A DNA stretch of 64,000 bases from Adiantum capillus-veneris. Taxonomy: Eukaryota; Streptophyta; Polypodiopsida; Polypodiales; Pteridaceae. The notes under the pieces were generated by a model that was given only the letters and a program-made list of their open reading frames with translations, had not been told where the DNA came from and searched no databases. Both the position numbers and the translations under genes were made by a program. This document shows, one piece after another, positions 41,165 to 52,729 of this stretch (position 1 is the first letter of the stretch; each line of letters begins with the position of its first letter). The stretch covers positions 122,069,043 to 122,133,042 of the forward strand of contig CM043960.1 of assembly GCA_014529385.2 (NCBI GenBank), read 5' to 3'.

Positions 41165-43391
41165 TGTCACAAAACGGGAACGTACACGAGCACTTGAAAA
41201 TCTGAAAATTAAAATACTTTGCAAATGTGAAAGAAGGGAGAAGATCGACACAGTATTGGGGACCAGAAGATGGGTTGGTCCCCCCCCCCCCCCCGTTAAG
41301 AGTATTCTTTTATTCAGGGAGAATTCGTATACAAGCACGAGAACCCGAGGAAACCCCTCCGTTCTGTAATCTTAGACCCGAAGGTCGTGCTTTCCCGTAA
41401 AGGGCTTGGGCACAAGGCCGTTCCTTCCCATAAGGGACTTAGGCGCGAAGCCGTACTTTCCCGTAAGGGACTTAGGCGTGAAGCCGTACTTCTCGTGAAG
41501 GGCCTTCCCGTAAGACAGGAGATTCCTGCAAAACAAACCACACAAACACGCGACAACAATTCGTATGGCGAATCCACAATAGATACCTGTCGCTCTTGCA
41601 CGGGAAAAGCGACTTCCGTGCTTCGTAGTCTCGCGATCTCTTGCGGCAGAGTCTTCTCTTGCTGATGTTGGTACCTCCCGTGAGTGAGGGCATGTGGTGC
41701 TTTTATAGCTCCCTGGCCACAGCACGAATAACTGCTCGCGTAGAGATCGCGGCCGGGTTTTTTTTTTTTTGTGTTCTACCCGAAATAGGGAGAGAGAATT
41801 CGCTGGCTGGTTTTGTTGCTTTATCTTCTAAGTGGCTGCCCACTTATTAAGTGGGCGGCCGGCATATTTTAAAATTGGTCTAAACCTGCCCAAAAACTCA
41901 ATAAAACCTTATAAGTTAAAACCAATGCATTTAACAACACTTCCCAGGCGTCCCTGGATGCAACCACATGCACGAATGCAATGCAAACATAGATTCCTCG
42001 CGGAAAAGCGTCTGCCTTCCCGCGATTGTTCCTGCTTTTCGTAAAAAGCTTCATTGAACCCATCTTTATTCTTGTGCTTGCGTTCTTACGCGTATTTTCT
42101 TACTCAGTTCGGATTTCCTCCTTAGCCTACGGGATGCCCCCTTACTGATGCGCCCGTCACCCATCATGTGATGCATCAGGGGCACTCGTAACCCGGCCCT
42201 TTCCACCGAACTTACGGAAACTCCTTCGCGATGTTTACTGTCACCCATCAAATGACACATCAGAGTTGTCCGTTCTTGATGGCAGTTCCTGTAGCTACAA
42301 TCTTTTAACAGTTCTTAGTGCACACAATAAAATATCCTAAAAAAGAGATTAATCATTAAAAATAAGAAAATAGTCCAATTAGCAACATCCCTCTGGCTTC
42401 TAAACAGTTGACCTCAACTGTAGTGCTTAGACATATACCTCCAGTATCTCGGGATAAGCTGCTAATTCCTCCTGCGTCATCCATTGAACATCTAGATTCG
42501 AATAGTTCTTAAACTTAACCAAATACTTCCGTGTTATCTTTCCGGATTTGAGAGACCGCTCCTGATGACTTACTATCTGCTCCGGTTGGAGTATTTCTTC
42601 CGTTTCCTCAACCTCAGGAGGTTCCTCAGCACTAGGCTGGCTTGGAGGCGGTCCCACATACGGCCGGAGTAAACTGACATGGAAAGCATTATGGATCTTC
42701 CAATTAGGCGGTAGCGCTAATCGGAACGTGACATCATTTACTCGCTCAGTGATCTTAAACGGCCCATAATAACGGGTAGAAAGTTTTACCACCTTCCCCT
42801 TATGAGACGCTTGTTTCTTAAGTCTTGCCTTCTCAAACTTGAGTAAGACTAACTGTCCGACTGTTAAGTCTAGATTCCTTTTGTGCTTGCTTTTCCTTGT
42901 GCACAATTCTAACACAGTTCGGAATTTCCTCCCGACTATGGATATTCCCTTTCCGATGCACCCGTCACCCACCTTGTGACGCATCAGGAATACCCATCAC
43001 CTAGTCCTTTCCTACCGAACTTACGGTACAATCTCCTTCACGATGCTCTATGTCACCCATCCTATGACGCATCAGAGATGTCCGTTCCCGGATGGTCGCA
43101 TACTTCTTTCCGATGCTCCCTGTCACCCATCCGATGTGACGCATCAGAAGTACCCGTTCCTGGTGGCCTTAAAGATATTCCCGTTCTCAGTGCTTCCGTC
43201 ATTACTTTGAACGACGCACTAGGAATACTCTGTACTCGGATGTCTCCAGTGAGAAAAACCCTCACTTAAAATTCCAATAATTCATTTAGAATTATTTTTC
43301 CTGTTGTTCCAAGCGACAAAACCCTCTCACTTATAAATCCAATAATTCATTTAGAATTATTTTCTTGTCAAATAAAGCCAGTTTAGCAACA
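41165..43391 (-). repeat. LTRc of array D (2227 bp)
   Basis: It is almost identical to LTRb. Differences include poly-C length at about 41281-41294 and a few substitutions. Confidence 0.87.
42427..42984 (-). CDS. U3-located integrase C-terminus and chromodomain ORF (LTRc)
   Basis: Same 185-residue product as 37459-38016, with the GPY/F module (YYGPFKITERV) and chromodomain (YLVKFKNYS). The ORF is intact and the start is again in the GCATCAG motif. It lies between a nested LTR end at about 42387 and the outer LTR end at 43391. Confidence 0.8.
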   Translation of the reverse strand: MRHKVGDGCIGKGISIVGRKFRTVLELCTRKSKHKRNLDLTVGQLVLLKFEKARLKKQASHKGKVVKLSTRYYGPFKITERVNDVTFRLALPPNWKIHNAFHVSLLRPYVGPPPSQPSAEEPPEVEETEEILQPEQIVSHQERSLKSGKITRKYLVKFKNYSNLDVQWMTQEELAAYPEILEVYV

Positions 43392-46256
43392 TCCCTCTCA
43401 CTTATAAACAGTTGTCCTCAACTGTAGAGGTCCAACTGAACTGCCGGGGAGAAACCGGAAAGATTCCAAATCTTGCTCAATGGTGAGTTGAGCTAGTTCT
43501 TTCTCAAAAGAGAACTTTAAAATTAATTTAAACAGAAATTCAATAATTCAATAATTCAATACTTACCTTACCGGTTCATGTCCTTCCTCTAGTACCTCTA
43601 GGATATCCTTCACCGATTATCAAACTTACGAGCCATGTAAGAACTCGTCATTCGCTTCTTTCCAACAGATCGGAAGTTTCCTCATTCCAGAATCCGTTAA
43701 CTCAATTCCACCTTCTCAATCCGAAAAGAATAATCCTCCTAGAAATCAATCTAGGTATCTGTCTTTGCGCATAATCCTGCGCTGTTAGTCTAGAGGGTAT
43801 TAAACCTCTGGTGTCCTCCCACATAGGGAATGCTCAAGTCATAGAGCATTAAGCTCGATGTCTTTCTTTCACAATTTGCGATCACCTTAAAGAAGATTCT
43901 TGTTTCGGGCCGACGCTCAACGTAGGCGAATGGTTCCAATCCGAAGATTCCTTGTGCACGGCGGCACTTCCTTCCAATCTTTTCCTCCTGTAAGTTATTA
44001 CCACTAGCAGTGTTCTCGTGACGCCTATTAGCGTCTCTTCCTTGCAGAGGCCATCCTTGCAAGCATCTAGGATTCCTTGCAAAATTCTTAGGCAGATTAA
44101 ATTCTAGCCATACCATTCTGTGAACATAAGTTCAAACTTGGCCCACTTAAGGGTGAACCCGCTTTGGATCTCAAGGATGTTCTCCCATATGTGGTTAAGG
44201 TAATTCTTACCATTTTAAAATGGTTGGCAAATTTTACTCTTACGAACATAATAGTTCGAATTTATTCCAGCAGCGTGTAAATGCTACTTGACCTGCTCAT
44301 GGAGAAACATATACCGCAACCAAAAGTTGCTACTGTAATAATAAAAGCACATAGCGTACTCAATAATCAACGACCATCAGAAAACCTCTTCTCCGTAGAG
44401 AAACTCAAATTCCTTCTACCGAACACATCTCAAATAGAGATTCTCGTGTCGGAGTATCCTTGCGCACAAAAAGGCGCTCAAGAGAGTATAACAAACTCTC
44501 GTCCAGTTCCTTGGCATAGGTCTGCATCTTCGTGTGTTATCCATGTACTCAAAAGTGTACATAATTCTTAAGCTGTGTTGAAGTTTCGGTGAACCTGGGA
44601 AATTACCTTCCCTTCGTAAAATCCTTAGAGCGAAGAAGCTCAACTTGATGATCACTTGGCTCGATCTTAGAGCAAAACCTGCTCATCAAATAATCTAGGA
44701 TTTTAATCCTTGGATTCCTCAAGCACAGGCCGTAGTCGTCGCTTGTTCCTTCCCTCATAAAGAGAGTGTTCATTCACTTGTGCAAAAAGCACTACCATAT
44801 TACCAGGTAGGGGTGTTGGTTCATAAGGTACTCAAGCTTTCATTCATCAAATAATCTAGGATTTTAATCCTTGGATTCCTCAAGCACAGGCCGTAGTCGT
44901 CGCTTGTTCCTTCCCTCATAAAGAGAGTGTTCATTCACTTGTGCAAAAAGCACTACCATATTAATGAAAGCTTTTCTTTGTTGGAAAGCTCAGAATGGTT
45001 CCTTCATAATTGCCTACCCACAGTAGCAGGTAATCTGTTCGAGAATTACCGGATACCAGATCAATTATGGACCTTCCGGATGGTTAAACAAAGTAGTTCA
45101 TCGTATAAAACAATGTTCTGACTCAACCCTACTCTCATAAGCACTCAAGAGTGATCAGTCTTGGCTAGACTTATGCAATCCTCGTGCGAAAAAGAAAACG
45201 CACTTTGTAACTTCCTCAAAGACGTAACTTTGATCAGACTTGCCCTCTAACTTGAAGTTTGAGGGTCTCCTATTCAAAAAACTCAGGAGTTAGATTGAAT
45301 TCCCTTACTCCAAACTTTCTCCGGATAGCAACGTATCCTTTGAGGAGAGGTAACAAAAATTCGTTGTTTCTAGGTTCAATGGTTCTCGTCCCACTGCGGG
45401 GATTCTATTCTATGTACATCAAGGTGTACACTTTCAGCTTTTATTGTTGACTCCACCATCTGCTGCAAAGTATCTTGCAAATGGGTTTACAAATTCGGGC
45501 AAAAGTCCTTCGTTAAATTTGTTCATCTTTCCTTCCTCAAAGAGGATCAAGAATGGAGCTACCTTGGCAAGAGTGAACCACTACTTGCTTTGACTCACTC
45601 GTGTTCCTATTGGGCAAACCGATCCCAATCTTCTTGGATGCCTTCTTCAAAGCATAGAGGAAAAAAATTTGTCAAAAAATTCAGCCTTGAATTGAATCCA
45701 AGTCTTGTTGTAAGTTCCTTGCAGAGCTTTGGTATACCACCAAGTACTTGCAATCCCCTTGAGGTGTTTAGTCACATGCCTCACCTTCGACGCTTCTGAG
45801 AAATTGCCATTTGCAAAGGAAACTTCAAACTGTCGAATTAAAGCGGTAGCTTTCGGAACATCTTCTCTTCCGTCACAAGTATCAAACTTGACCGGAATGT
45901 TCCTAGGTCTAGAGACCTCCTTCATATCCTTCCCGAAATGACGGGATTTCATGGCTATGGTTTTGGATTGATGTTTATGGATATTTTCTGAATTTTGAAG
46001 GATCTTGAGCATTCCGCTCCTTGGATTCTCTAGGTTCTTGAGCATCATGCTCTTGTCGCCTTCTCAGAGAATCCCAAGTCTTGTGTCGACTTCTTCCAGA
46101 GGAAAAAAAAAAAATTTCCAACTCTGCGAGCTTTTCCTACAGGACTTAGGTTTCCGCCTGCTTACTTCTCTCTTGGCTTGTCATGGCTTCTTCCCGTATC
46201 TTCCCAGAGTCGTCCTCCTTTACAGAGAAAGAGGGGAGACCATGCTCTGATACCAC
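43392..46256 (-). other. Interior c of array D, with a local duplication
   Basis: It is about 124 bp longer than interior b because a segment (first copy about 44685-44802, second about 44846-44961) is duplicated. The PBS is at 46244-46255 and the PPT at 43392-43402. Apart from gag at 45647-46048, no coding region is recognised. Confidence 0.75.
45647..46048 (-). CDS. Gag fragment of array D, best-preserved copy
   Basis: This is a 133-codon frame. The N-terminal half is Lys/Asn/His-rich. The C-terminal half is a retrotransposon gag core (PKATALIRQFEVSFANGNFS, VRHVTKHLKGIASTWWYTKAL, TWIQFKAEFFDKFF). A four-C run near 45756-45759 keeps the frame that five Cs break in the other two units. It is far shorter than a normal gag (usually several hundred residues) and has no zinc knuckle. 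Confidence 0.65.
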   Translation of the reverse strand: MMLKNLENPRSGMLKILQNSENIHKHQSKTIAMKSRHFGKDMKEVSRPRNIPVKFDTCDGREDVPKATALIRQFEVSFANGNFSEASKVRHVTKHLKGIASTWWYTKALQGTYNKTWIQFKAEFFDKFFSSML

Positions 46257-48481
46257 TGTCACAAAACGGGAGCGTACACGAGCACTTGAAAATCTGAAAA
46301 TTAAAATACTTTGCAAATGTGAGAGAAGGGAGAAGATCGATACAGTATTGGGGACCAGAAGATGGGTTGGTCCCCCCCCCCCCCGTTAAGAGTATTCTTT
46401 TATTCAGGGAGAATTCGTATACAAGCACGAGAACCCGAGGAAACCCCTCCGTTCTGTAATCTTAGACCCGAAGGTCGTGCTTTCCCGTAAAGGGCTTGGG
46501 CACAAGGCCGTTCCTTCCCATAAGGGACTTAGGCGCGAAGCCGTACTTTCCCGTAAGGGACTTAGGCGTGAAGCTGTACTTCTCGTGAAGGGCCTTCCCG
46601 TAAGACGGGAGATTCCTGCAAAACAAACCACACAAACACGCGACAACAATTCGTATGGCGAATCCACAATAGATACCTGTCGCTCTTGCACGGGAAAAGC
46701 GACTTCCGTGCTTCGTAGTCTCGCGATCTCTTGCGGCAGAGTCTTCTCTTGCTGATGTTGGTACCTCCCGTGAGTGAGGGCATGTGGTGCTTTTATAGCT
46801 CCCTGGCCACGGCACGAATAACTGCTCGCGTAGAGATCGCGACCGGGTTTTTTTTTTTTTGTGTTCTACCCGAAATAGGGAGAGAGAATTCGCTGGCTGG
46901 TTTTGTTGCTTTATCTTCTAAGTGGCTGCCCACTTATTAAGTGGGCCGCCGGCATATTTTAAAATTGGTCTAAACCTGCCCAAAAACTCAATAAAACCTT
47001 ATAAGTTAAAACCAATGCATTTAACAACACTTCCCAGGCGTCCCTGGATGCAACCACATGCACGAATGCAATGCAAACATAGATTCCTTGCGGAAAAGCG
47101 TCTGCCTTCCCGCGATTGTTCCTGCTTTTCGTAAAAAGCTTCATTGAACCCATCTTTATTCTTGTGCTTGCGTTCTTACGCGTATTTTCTTACTCAGTTC
47201 GGATTTCCTCCTTAGCCTACGGGATGCCCCCTTACTGATGCGCCCGTCACCCATCATGTGATGCATCAGGGGCACTCGTAACCCGGCCCTTTCCACCGAA
47301 CTTACGGAAACTCCTTCGCGATGTTTACTGTCACCCATCAAATGACACATCAGAGTTGTCCGTTCTTGATGGCAGTTCCTGTAGCTACAATCTTTTAACA
47401 GTTCTTAGTGCACACAATAAAATATCCTAAAAAAGAGATTAATCATTAAAAATAAGAAAATAGTCCAATTAGCAACATCCCTCTGGCTTCTAAACAGTTG
47501 ACCTCAACTGTAGTGCTTAGACATATACCTCCAGTATCTCGGGATAAGCTGCTAATTCCTCCTGCGTCATCCATTGAACATCTAGATTCGAATAGTTCTT
47601 AAACTTAACCAAATACTTCCGTGTTATCTTTCCGGATTTGAGAGACCGCTCCTGATGACTTACTATCTGCTCCGGTTGGAGTATTTCTTCCGTTTCCTCA
47701 ACCTCAGGAGGTTCCTCAGCACTAGGCTGGCTTGGAGGCGGTCCCACATACGGCCGGAGTAAACTGACATGGAAAGCATTATGGATCTTCCAATTAGGCG
47801 GTAGCGCTAATCGGAACGTGACATCATTTACTCGCTCAGTGATCTTAAACGGCCCATAATAACGGGTAGAAAGTTTTACCACCTTCCCCTTATGAGACGC
47901 TTGTTTCTTAAGTCTTGCCTTCTCAAACTTGAGTAAGACTAACTGTCCGACTGTTAAGTCTAGATTCCTTTTGTGCTTGCTTTTCCTTGTGCACAATTCT
48001 AACACAGTTCGGAATTTCCTCCCGACTATGGATATTCCCTTTCCGATGCACCCGTCACCCACCTTGTGACGCATCAGGAATACCCATCACCTAGTCCTTT
48101 CCTACCGAACTTACGGTACAATCTCCTTCACGATGCTCTATGTCACCCATCCTATGACGCATCAGAGATGTCCGTTCCCGGATGGTCGCATACTTCTTTC
48201 CGATGCTCCTTGTCACCCATCCGATGTGACGCATCAGAAGTACCCGTTCCTGGTGGCCTTACAAATATTCCCGTTCTCAGTGCTTCCGTCATTACTTTGA
48301 ACGACGCACTAGGAATACTCTGTACTCGGATGTCTCCAGTGAGAAAAACCCTCACTTAAAATTCCAATAATTCATTTAGAATTATTTTTCCTGTTGTTCC
48401 AAGCGACAAAACCCTCTCACTTATAAATCCAATAATTCATTTAGAATTATTTTCTTGTCAAATAAAGCCAGTTTAGCAACA
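46257..48481 (-). repeat. LTRd of array D (2225 bp), outer right end
   Basis: It pairs with LTRb and LTRc. Its right end GTTTAGCAACA is followed by TSD ctgac (48482-48486). Confidence 0.87.
47517..48074 (-). CDS. U3-located integrase C-terminus and chromodomain ORF (LTRd)
   Basis: Third intact copy, 185 residues, same product as in LTRb and LTRc. In an RNA made from an array unit, a copy in the downstream LTR would lie near the RNA 3' end. Whether it is translated cannot be told from sequence. Confidence 0.8.
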   Translation of the reverse strand: MRHKVGDGCIGKGISIVGRKFRTVLELCTRKSKHKRNLDLTVGQLVLLKFEKARLKKQASHKGKVVKLSTRYYGPFKITERVNDVTFRLALPPNWKIHNAFHVSLLRPYVGPPPSQPSAEEPPEVEETEEILQPEQIVSHQERSLKSGKITRKYLVKFKNYSNLDVQWMTQEELAAYPEILEVYV

Positions 48482-48507
48482 CTGACCTTAGGGTTAGGGT
48501 TAGGGTT
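48482..48507 (-). repeat. 5' LTR of element E, piece 2
   Basis: These 26 bp of telomere-like sequence (CTTAGGGTTAGGGTTAGGG) between array D and the solo LTR include the second ctgac TSD and the first gggtt TSD. Confidence 0.8.
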
Positions 48508-49635
48508 TGTCACGTGACACATCCAACCCTATATGTCCGTGGACAAGCTACAGCATGATCAGGGTTCAGCCAGTCCAGTCAGTCTAGATTAGAAGTGATC
48601 TGGCACTGACCATGCATGCCCAGTCACTTAGTGTAGATGCATATCCTCTAGTTGCACACAGCATGATCATAAGCATTCCCATCAGAATCCTTCAGGGGAA
48701 TTTTCCAGTGCATTTAGCCTATTTTACCTATTTTTGACATTTTTCACTCATTATTTTTAAGCGACTTTTGTTGGAAAGTAGGTAGGGAAAATTGAGTAAG
48801 TTTGTATATAAGCAAAGCTAGGCTAGCACTAATTGGGAGAAGAGGCAACAGGAGCCAAGCTCAACAGGTAACTTCTTAAGCAAGACCTTGGCGGTTCTCC
48901 CCTCCAAGCAAGACTCAGCATCTAGCGTTTTCTTCATCAGCATCCAAACTTGGCGTTTTCTCCAGCAAGTAGTCTTCGCTAGCAGGTTCTCAAGACTAGC
49001 GTATTCAGCAGCCTGCAAACACCAGCATTTTCAGCCCTTGCCATCGCTAGCAGATTCCCCATGCCTAGCATTTTTGGTCCTTGCAAGAACAGCCTCAAAT
49101 TTCAGCCTTTGGACCATTGCGGCAGGTGATTTTCAGCCATAAAAGAACCTCAGTTTTCAGCCTACAGTAGATGCAGATTTTCCGCCCTAAAGACCAGCAA
49201 AATCAGCGTTTTCCTTAGCGTTTTTGGCAAGAGCAGATTTCAGCCCATAGCGTTTTTGGACAGCAGATAAAGATTTGCAGATTTCAGCCCTTAGCGTTTT
49301 CAGATTTCAGCCCATCTCGTCGTCGTCGTTGACATCGTCGGCAAGCCCAAGCATTGTAGAGATTTATGCAATCATAGTAGACCGCTCTCGCCATAGAGAG
49401 TGGGGCCTTCGGAGGAGGGTTTTACAACGTCTCTGGTGTCGTATCTCTCTTCTCTCTCTATCTCTCAGTCTCATACACTTCCATTCACTGTGTCCATTCA
49501 CTTTGTTTGTGTCCATTGCACTCTCTCATTAAGAACGGAAGGCTCTCCCTTCCATAAGAACAAAAGGAACCTTGACCACAGTTCGGAGCACTCATCTTGA
49601 GCAAAGTTCAAACATTCATTCCGCTGCACCTAACA
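48508..49635 (+). repeat. Solo LTR of the element-1/C family
   Basis: This is a complete 1128-bp LTR from TGTCACGTGACACATCC to CACCTAACA, with TSD gggtt at 48503-48507 and 49636-49640 and no internal sequence. It is the product expected of LTR-LTR recombination. The TATA box is at 48805-48812. Confidence 0.92.
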
Positions 49636-49844
49636 GGGTTTCTGGTAGAAATTAGGGTTTGCAGGTTTTAAAGTTAAGGTTTCCAAAATTAGGGTTTCAG
49701 CAGTTAGGGTTTTTGGTAGAAATTAGGGTTAGGGTTTTTGCTCTTGGACAGCCACGTCATCACTTTGTGACAGTTTAAGCCCCTCGGCTACATCTGTAAG
49801 TTGGCTCCATTCTTTAGGCTTTGACACGTCAGCGGTTTGTTACA
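49636..49844 (-). repeat. 5' LTR of element E, piece 3
   Basis: It is colinear with 32612-32821, ends GTTTGTTACA, and is followed by TSD acggc. Confidence 0.85.
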
Positions 49845-49849
49845 ACGGC

Positions 49850-50557
49850 GACGACGACGATGCAACGACGACGTGTTGAAAATGCAGGTGCTGAAATTTG
49901 CGTTTTCCGGGCTCAATCTGCAAACTTCGGTGGATCTCACCGTGCGGCGAGGATCTGCTGCGAGAAGGTGAGGTCTGTAAAGTTCGGGGCTATCCTGCAG
50001 TGTCTTGATGCTGAAAACTGAAAACGCTGATGCTTCTTGTAGTTCTGTCGCAATTAATCTGCAAAAACGCTAGGGTGCTTGCCGATTCAAAAACGCTAGG
50101 GCTGATCTGGGTCCTGCCGCAAAAACGCTAGGCTTCTGCTGATGCAATCTGCTAACGCCAAGCTTGATGTGTTGTTTACAAACTCCAGGGCTTGCTGAGA
50201 AGGTGCGTGCTGAACACTTGGTTCCTGTTGCCTCTTCTGCCAGAAAGTGCTAGCGCTAGGGTTTCTTTTATACTTGGCTTGTCACAATTGCCCTACCCAG
50301 TTTCCCAACAAAAGTCACTTAAAAATAATAAGTGAAAATTGGCTAAAATAGGGAAAACGGGTCTATGGTAATCTGATGATCATGTTGTGTGCAACCAGAG
50401 GATATGCATCTACTCTAAGTGCCTGGACATGCACGGTCTGCGAACAGACTCACAAAAGTGCCAGAACACTTCCTAATCTAGGCTGACTGAACTGAATTGA
50501 ACCCTTGCCATGAAGTAGCTTGTCCACGTACACATAGGGTTAGATGTGCACGTGACA
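49850..50557 (-). repeat. 5' LTR of element C, piece 3
   Basis: It is colinear with about 14935-15726 and ends GATGTGCACGTGACA. TSD aggat follows at 50558-50562. Confidence 0.82.
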
Positions 50558-50562
50558 AGGAT

Positions 50563-51200
50563 TGCGGATAGCCACCAAAGGTAAATTTGGGGCTGGATTG
50601 CGCTTCCGATGTGAGAGGAATGAAGGGCTGGAAGACGGCTGCAAAAACACAGATCTAGCGCACAAATCGCAGCCGATTCGCCATGAGAAACACGACCAAA
50701 AACGCAGCTAATGATGGAGCAGATGATGGACACCAATGTGAGCACTTGATGCGGCGAGGGAATGGCCGGGAGAGGGGCTCCATGTGCTGCCAAAAGCTCA
50801 ATGGTTGTAGATGGGCTAGCCTTTGCAGATCTAGAACATTTCCGCGAGGGAAAGGGGTGAAATCTGAAAGCACTGGGCTGAGACGCTGATCCGGGACTTG
50901 CTCGCGAAGATTGAGGCCAAAAACGCCAAGCTGAGGAGCAAATGCAAAACTCTCGGGCTGAACTAGAGAAAATGTTGGGCTCTTGCTGGCGCTAGCTTTC
51001 AATGACTGGAAACGATGGCCTAGCTGCTCCTTTTATATGACTTTTGGCCACGTCGGGAGACTTAGGTCAAGTTGGGAAAAATGTGCAAATGAGCGCACAT
51101 TAGCGACAACTCACTGCCTGGCGAACCATTTGACAAACCGACTGATCCAACACACTCCTCTAACAAAAACCTACATGCTCGTCATGCTAGATACCCACAG
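50563..51200 (-). repeat. LTR-like remnant related in style to the element-1 LTR
   Basis: On minus, a TATA-like TATAAAAGG (near 51029-51037) is followed by scattered GCGTTTTTGG, TTTCA and CAGCCC motifs, as in the R/U5 part of the element-1 LTR. No second copy, TSD or ends were found. Confidence 0.35.
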
Positions 51201-51979
51201 TAGTGTCATAACATCTATCAAAATGTGTGTACAATCCATTTATGCAAGGGGGTTCCAAAACTGGAAAATTGGCTCTAGAGGTCGATGAAGGATGTCCACT
51301 TGGCACATTGAGCCGTGTGCACGTGACTCTCTCTCTCTCTGTGCCCGCGCCCCCCCCCCCCCCCCCCCCCCCACCCGATCTCTCCTCGCCCCCCTCTTTC
51401 CCCTTTGCATTTTAATGGTTGCAGGTTGCAGGTTGACAACAGGCTGGAGGGGCCTGTATGAGCCAGATCTGATATGTAGATGGAGGACCGGAGAGTTAGT
51501 CTATTGGTTGCACACTGATCCAGAGAGAGATCATCCCTAAGATGTACGAGATCACGTGGCTATCCACTTGCATCGATTGCTGCAGGAATTCACCTTTTCT
51601 GCTGACCTTTTACACTGCCAACTTGACACATGCTTAGTCAACTAGAGTATGTGTCTCACAACCAACAACATGGTGGAGCTCTTCACTGTTTCACTTCTTG
51701 CAGAACTTAGAGTATATTGAATTAGGTGGTGATCCGATGTTACACCTTGCTAATGCCACTTCTAAAACCAATGAAATAAGGAGGGTCATCTCAAGCATTT
51801 TAAGCAGAAATAGGGAAAGCCCTAAAAAAGCTATATGCCATGAACGTATGAACCTGTGACACACTAGAATGCTTGCTGATACAATTTCAGGTATGTTTCA
51901 ATGCATTTCAAAGGCTTGTTTGCCGATTCACGTGTCCATTTAAAGGACTTGCAAACAGTCGATACAACTTTTACACAAG

Positions 51980-52032
<53 letters not shown>

Positions 52033-52406
52033 TGAAGCAATAATCTCATCGAGCATCAAAGAAACACTCTACCATGAATGAGAACAGGAGAATACGCATA
52101 CCTGCATCCATTTGAATGTGTGATTTCCTACGATTGCGGATGAACTGAAAGGGGTCGATCCAAGAAGGGAGAGTGGAGGGGCCGAGCGCAGACACGAGGA
52201 CAAAACGCTGCGCAGTGCTCGACCCGCCATGTTCGAGAGAGAAATTTTAACCTGGTTAATATAATTATTAGAAATTATTAGAGGGTAGTCTAGACCAAAA
52301 TGATTCGGAGAACTTCTTATGGAGCTTAACTAGAGTGCTTCGTGAGCTGCATTTTACATAGGATAGGTAATTGCATGTGGAGACTCCCACACAGAGAGGC
52401 GTGCCT
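51201..52406. other. Non-coding stretch with simple repeats
   Basis: A poly-C run lies at about 51350-51372 and (CT)n at 51984-52029. I see no gene, RNA or element boundary. Confidence 0.5.
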
Positions 52407-52524
52407 CAGGACTAATGAACACGAGGTCTTTGTTACCATATACATGTGGTAGTGATGTGTGTTCACAGGACTAATGAACACGAGGTCTTTGTTACCATAT
52501 ACATGTGGTAGTGATGTGTGTGAA
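52407..52524. repeat. 59-bp tandem duplication across the left edge of copia C
   Basis: Units at 52407-52465 and 52466-52524 each begin CAGGACTAATGAACACGAGG and include the first ~35 bp of the copia C LTR. The LTR start used by the element is in the second unit (52490). Confidence 0.8.
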
Positions 52525-52715
52525 CACAGTAGGACCGCCGGGGCACTTTTTCCCTCTTTAGGAGGTTTTTTCTCCCGAGCATTGTATTTACGCCCATCAC
52601 TCTAGGTCTATCTATCTTTCCATTGCACACTAAGTAACACACTCTCTATTGTGTGCCTTGAACTTCCTTCGTCTTCTCCAAGTTGTGTGCGTTTTCTACA
52701 ACCCTAATTCCAACA
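52490..52715 (+). repeat. 5' LTR of copia C (226 bp)
   Basis: It starts TGTTACCATATACATG and ends ATTCCAACA. The first ~105 bp match the truncated 3' LTR. Confidence 0.88.
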
Positions 52716-52717
52716 AT

Positions 52718-52729
52718 TGGTATCAGAGC
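52718..52729 (+). other. Primer binding site of copia C
   Basis: TGGTATCAGAGC, a perfect tRNA-iMet-type site two bases after the LTR. Confidence 0.9.

Larger units (their letters stand above)
34936..48481 (-). mobile_element. Array D: tandem LTR retrotransposon array sharing LTRs
   Basis: The order is LTRa(deleted)-interior-LTRb-interior-LTRc-interior-LTRd. Each full LTR is about 2.22 kb and each interior about 2.74-2.86 kb, giving periods of 4963 and 5092 bp. PBS sites lie at 36189-36200, 41152-41163 and 46244-46255 (minus). A single TSD ctgac flanks the whole block (34931-34935, 48482-48486). The units are nearly identical. Unequal recombination between LTRs of one insertion is the simplest origin. 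Interiors encode only a gag fragment, so the element is non-autonomous. Confidence 0.88.
32144..49844 (-). mobile_element. Element E: element-2 family member split by array D and a solo LTR
   Basis: The left LTR is 32144-32821. The right LTR is in three pieces (34498-34935, 48482-48507, 49636-49844) that join seamlessly in the telomere-like block. TSD acggc occurs at 32139-32143 and 49845-49849. The interior of only 1.7 kb retains the stem-loop arrays and a scrap of leader/gag, so it is a further-deleted version of element 2. Confidence 0.88.
14403..50557 (-). mobile_element. Element C: minus-strand gypsy element expanded to 36 kb by nested insertions
   Basis: The left LTR (14403-15726) pairs with a right LTR recovered in three pieces (25417-25595, 31916-32143, 49850-50557) after removing F and E. 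The PBS at 25404-25415 sets the minus orientation. TSDs gggat (14398-14402) and aggat (50558-50562) agree at 4 of 5 bases. The interior encodes the same accessory proteins as element 1, plus gypsy gag, zinc knuckle and protease fragments, rearranged. It is the outermost layer of the nested stack. Confidence 0.8.

Noticed and set aside
48487-48507. Interstitial telomere or chromosome-end scar
   Set aside because: The TTAGGG words are part of the LTR of elements 2 and E, at the same LTR position in all copies, so they are inherited with the element.
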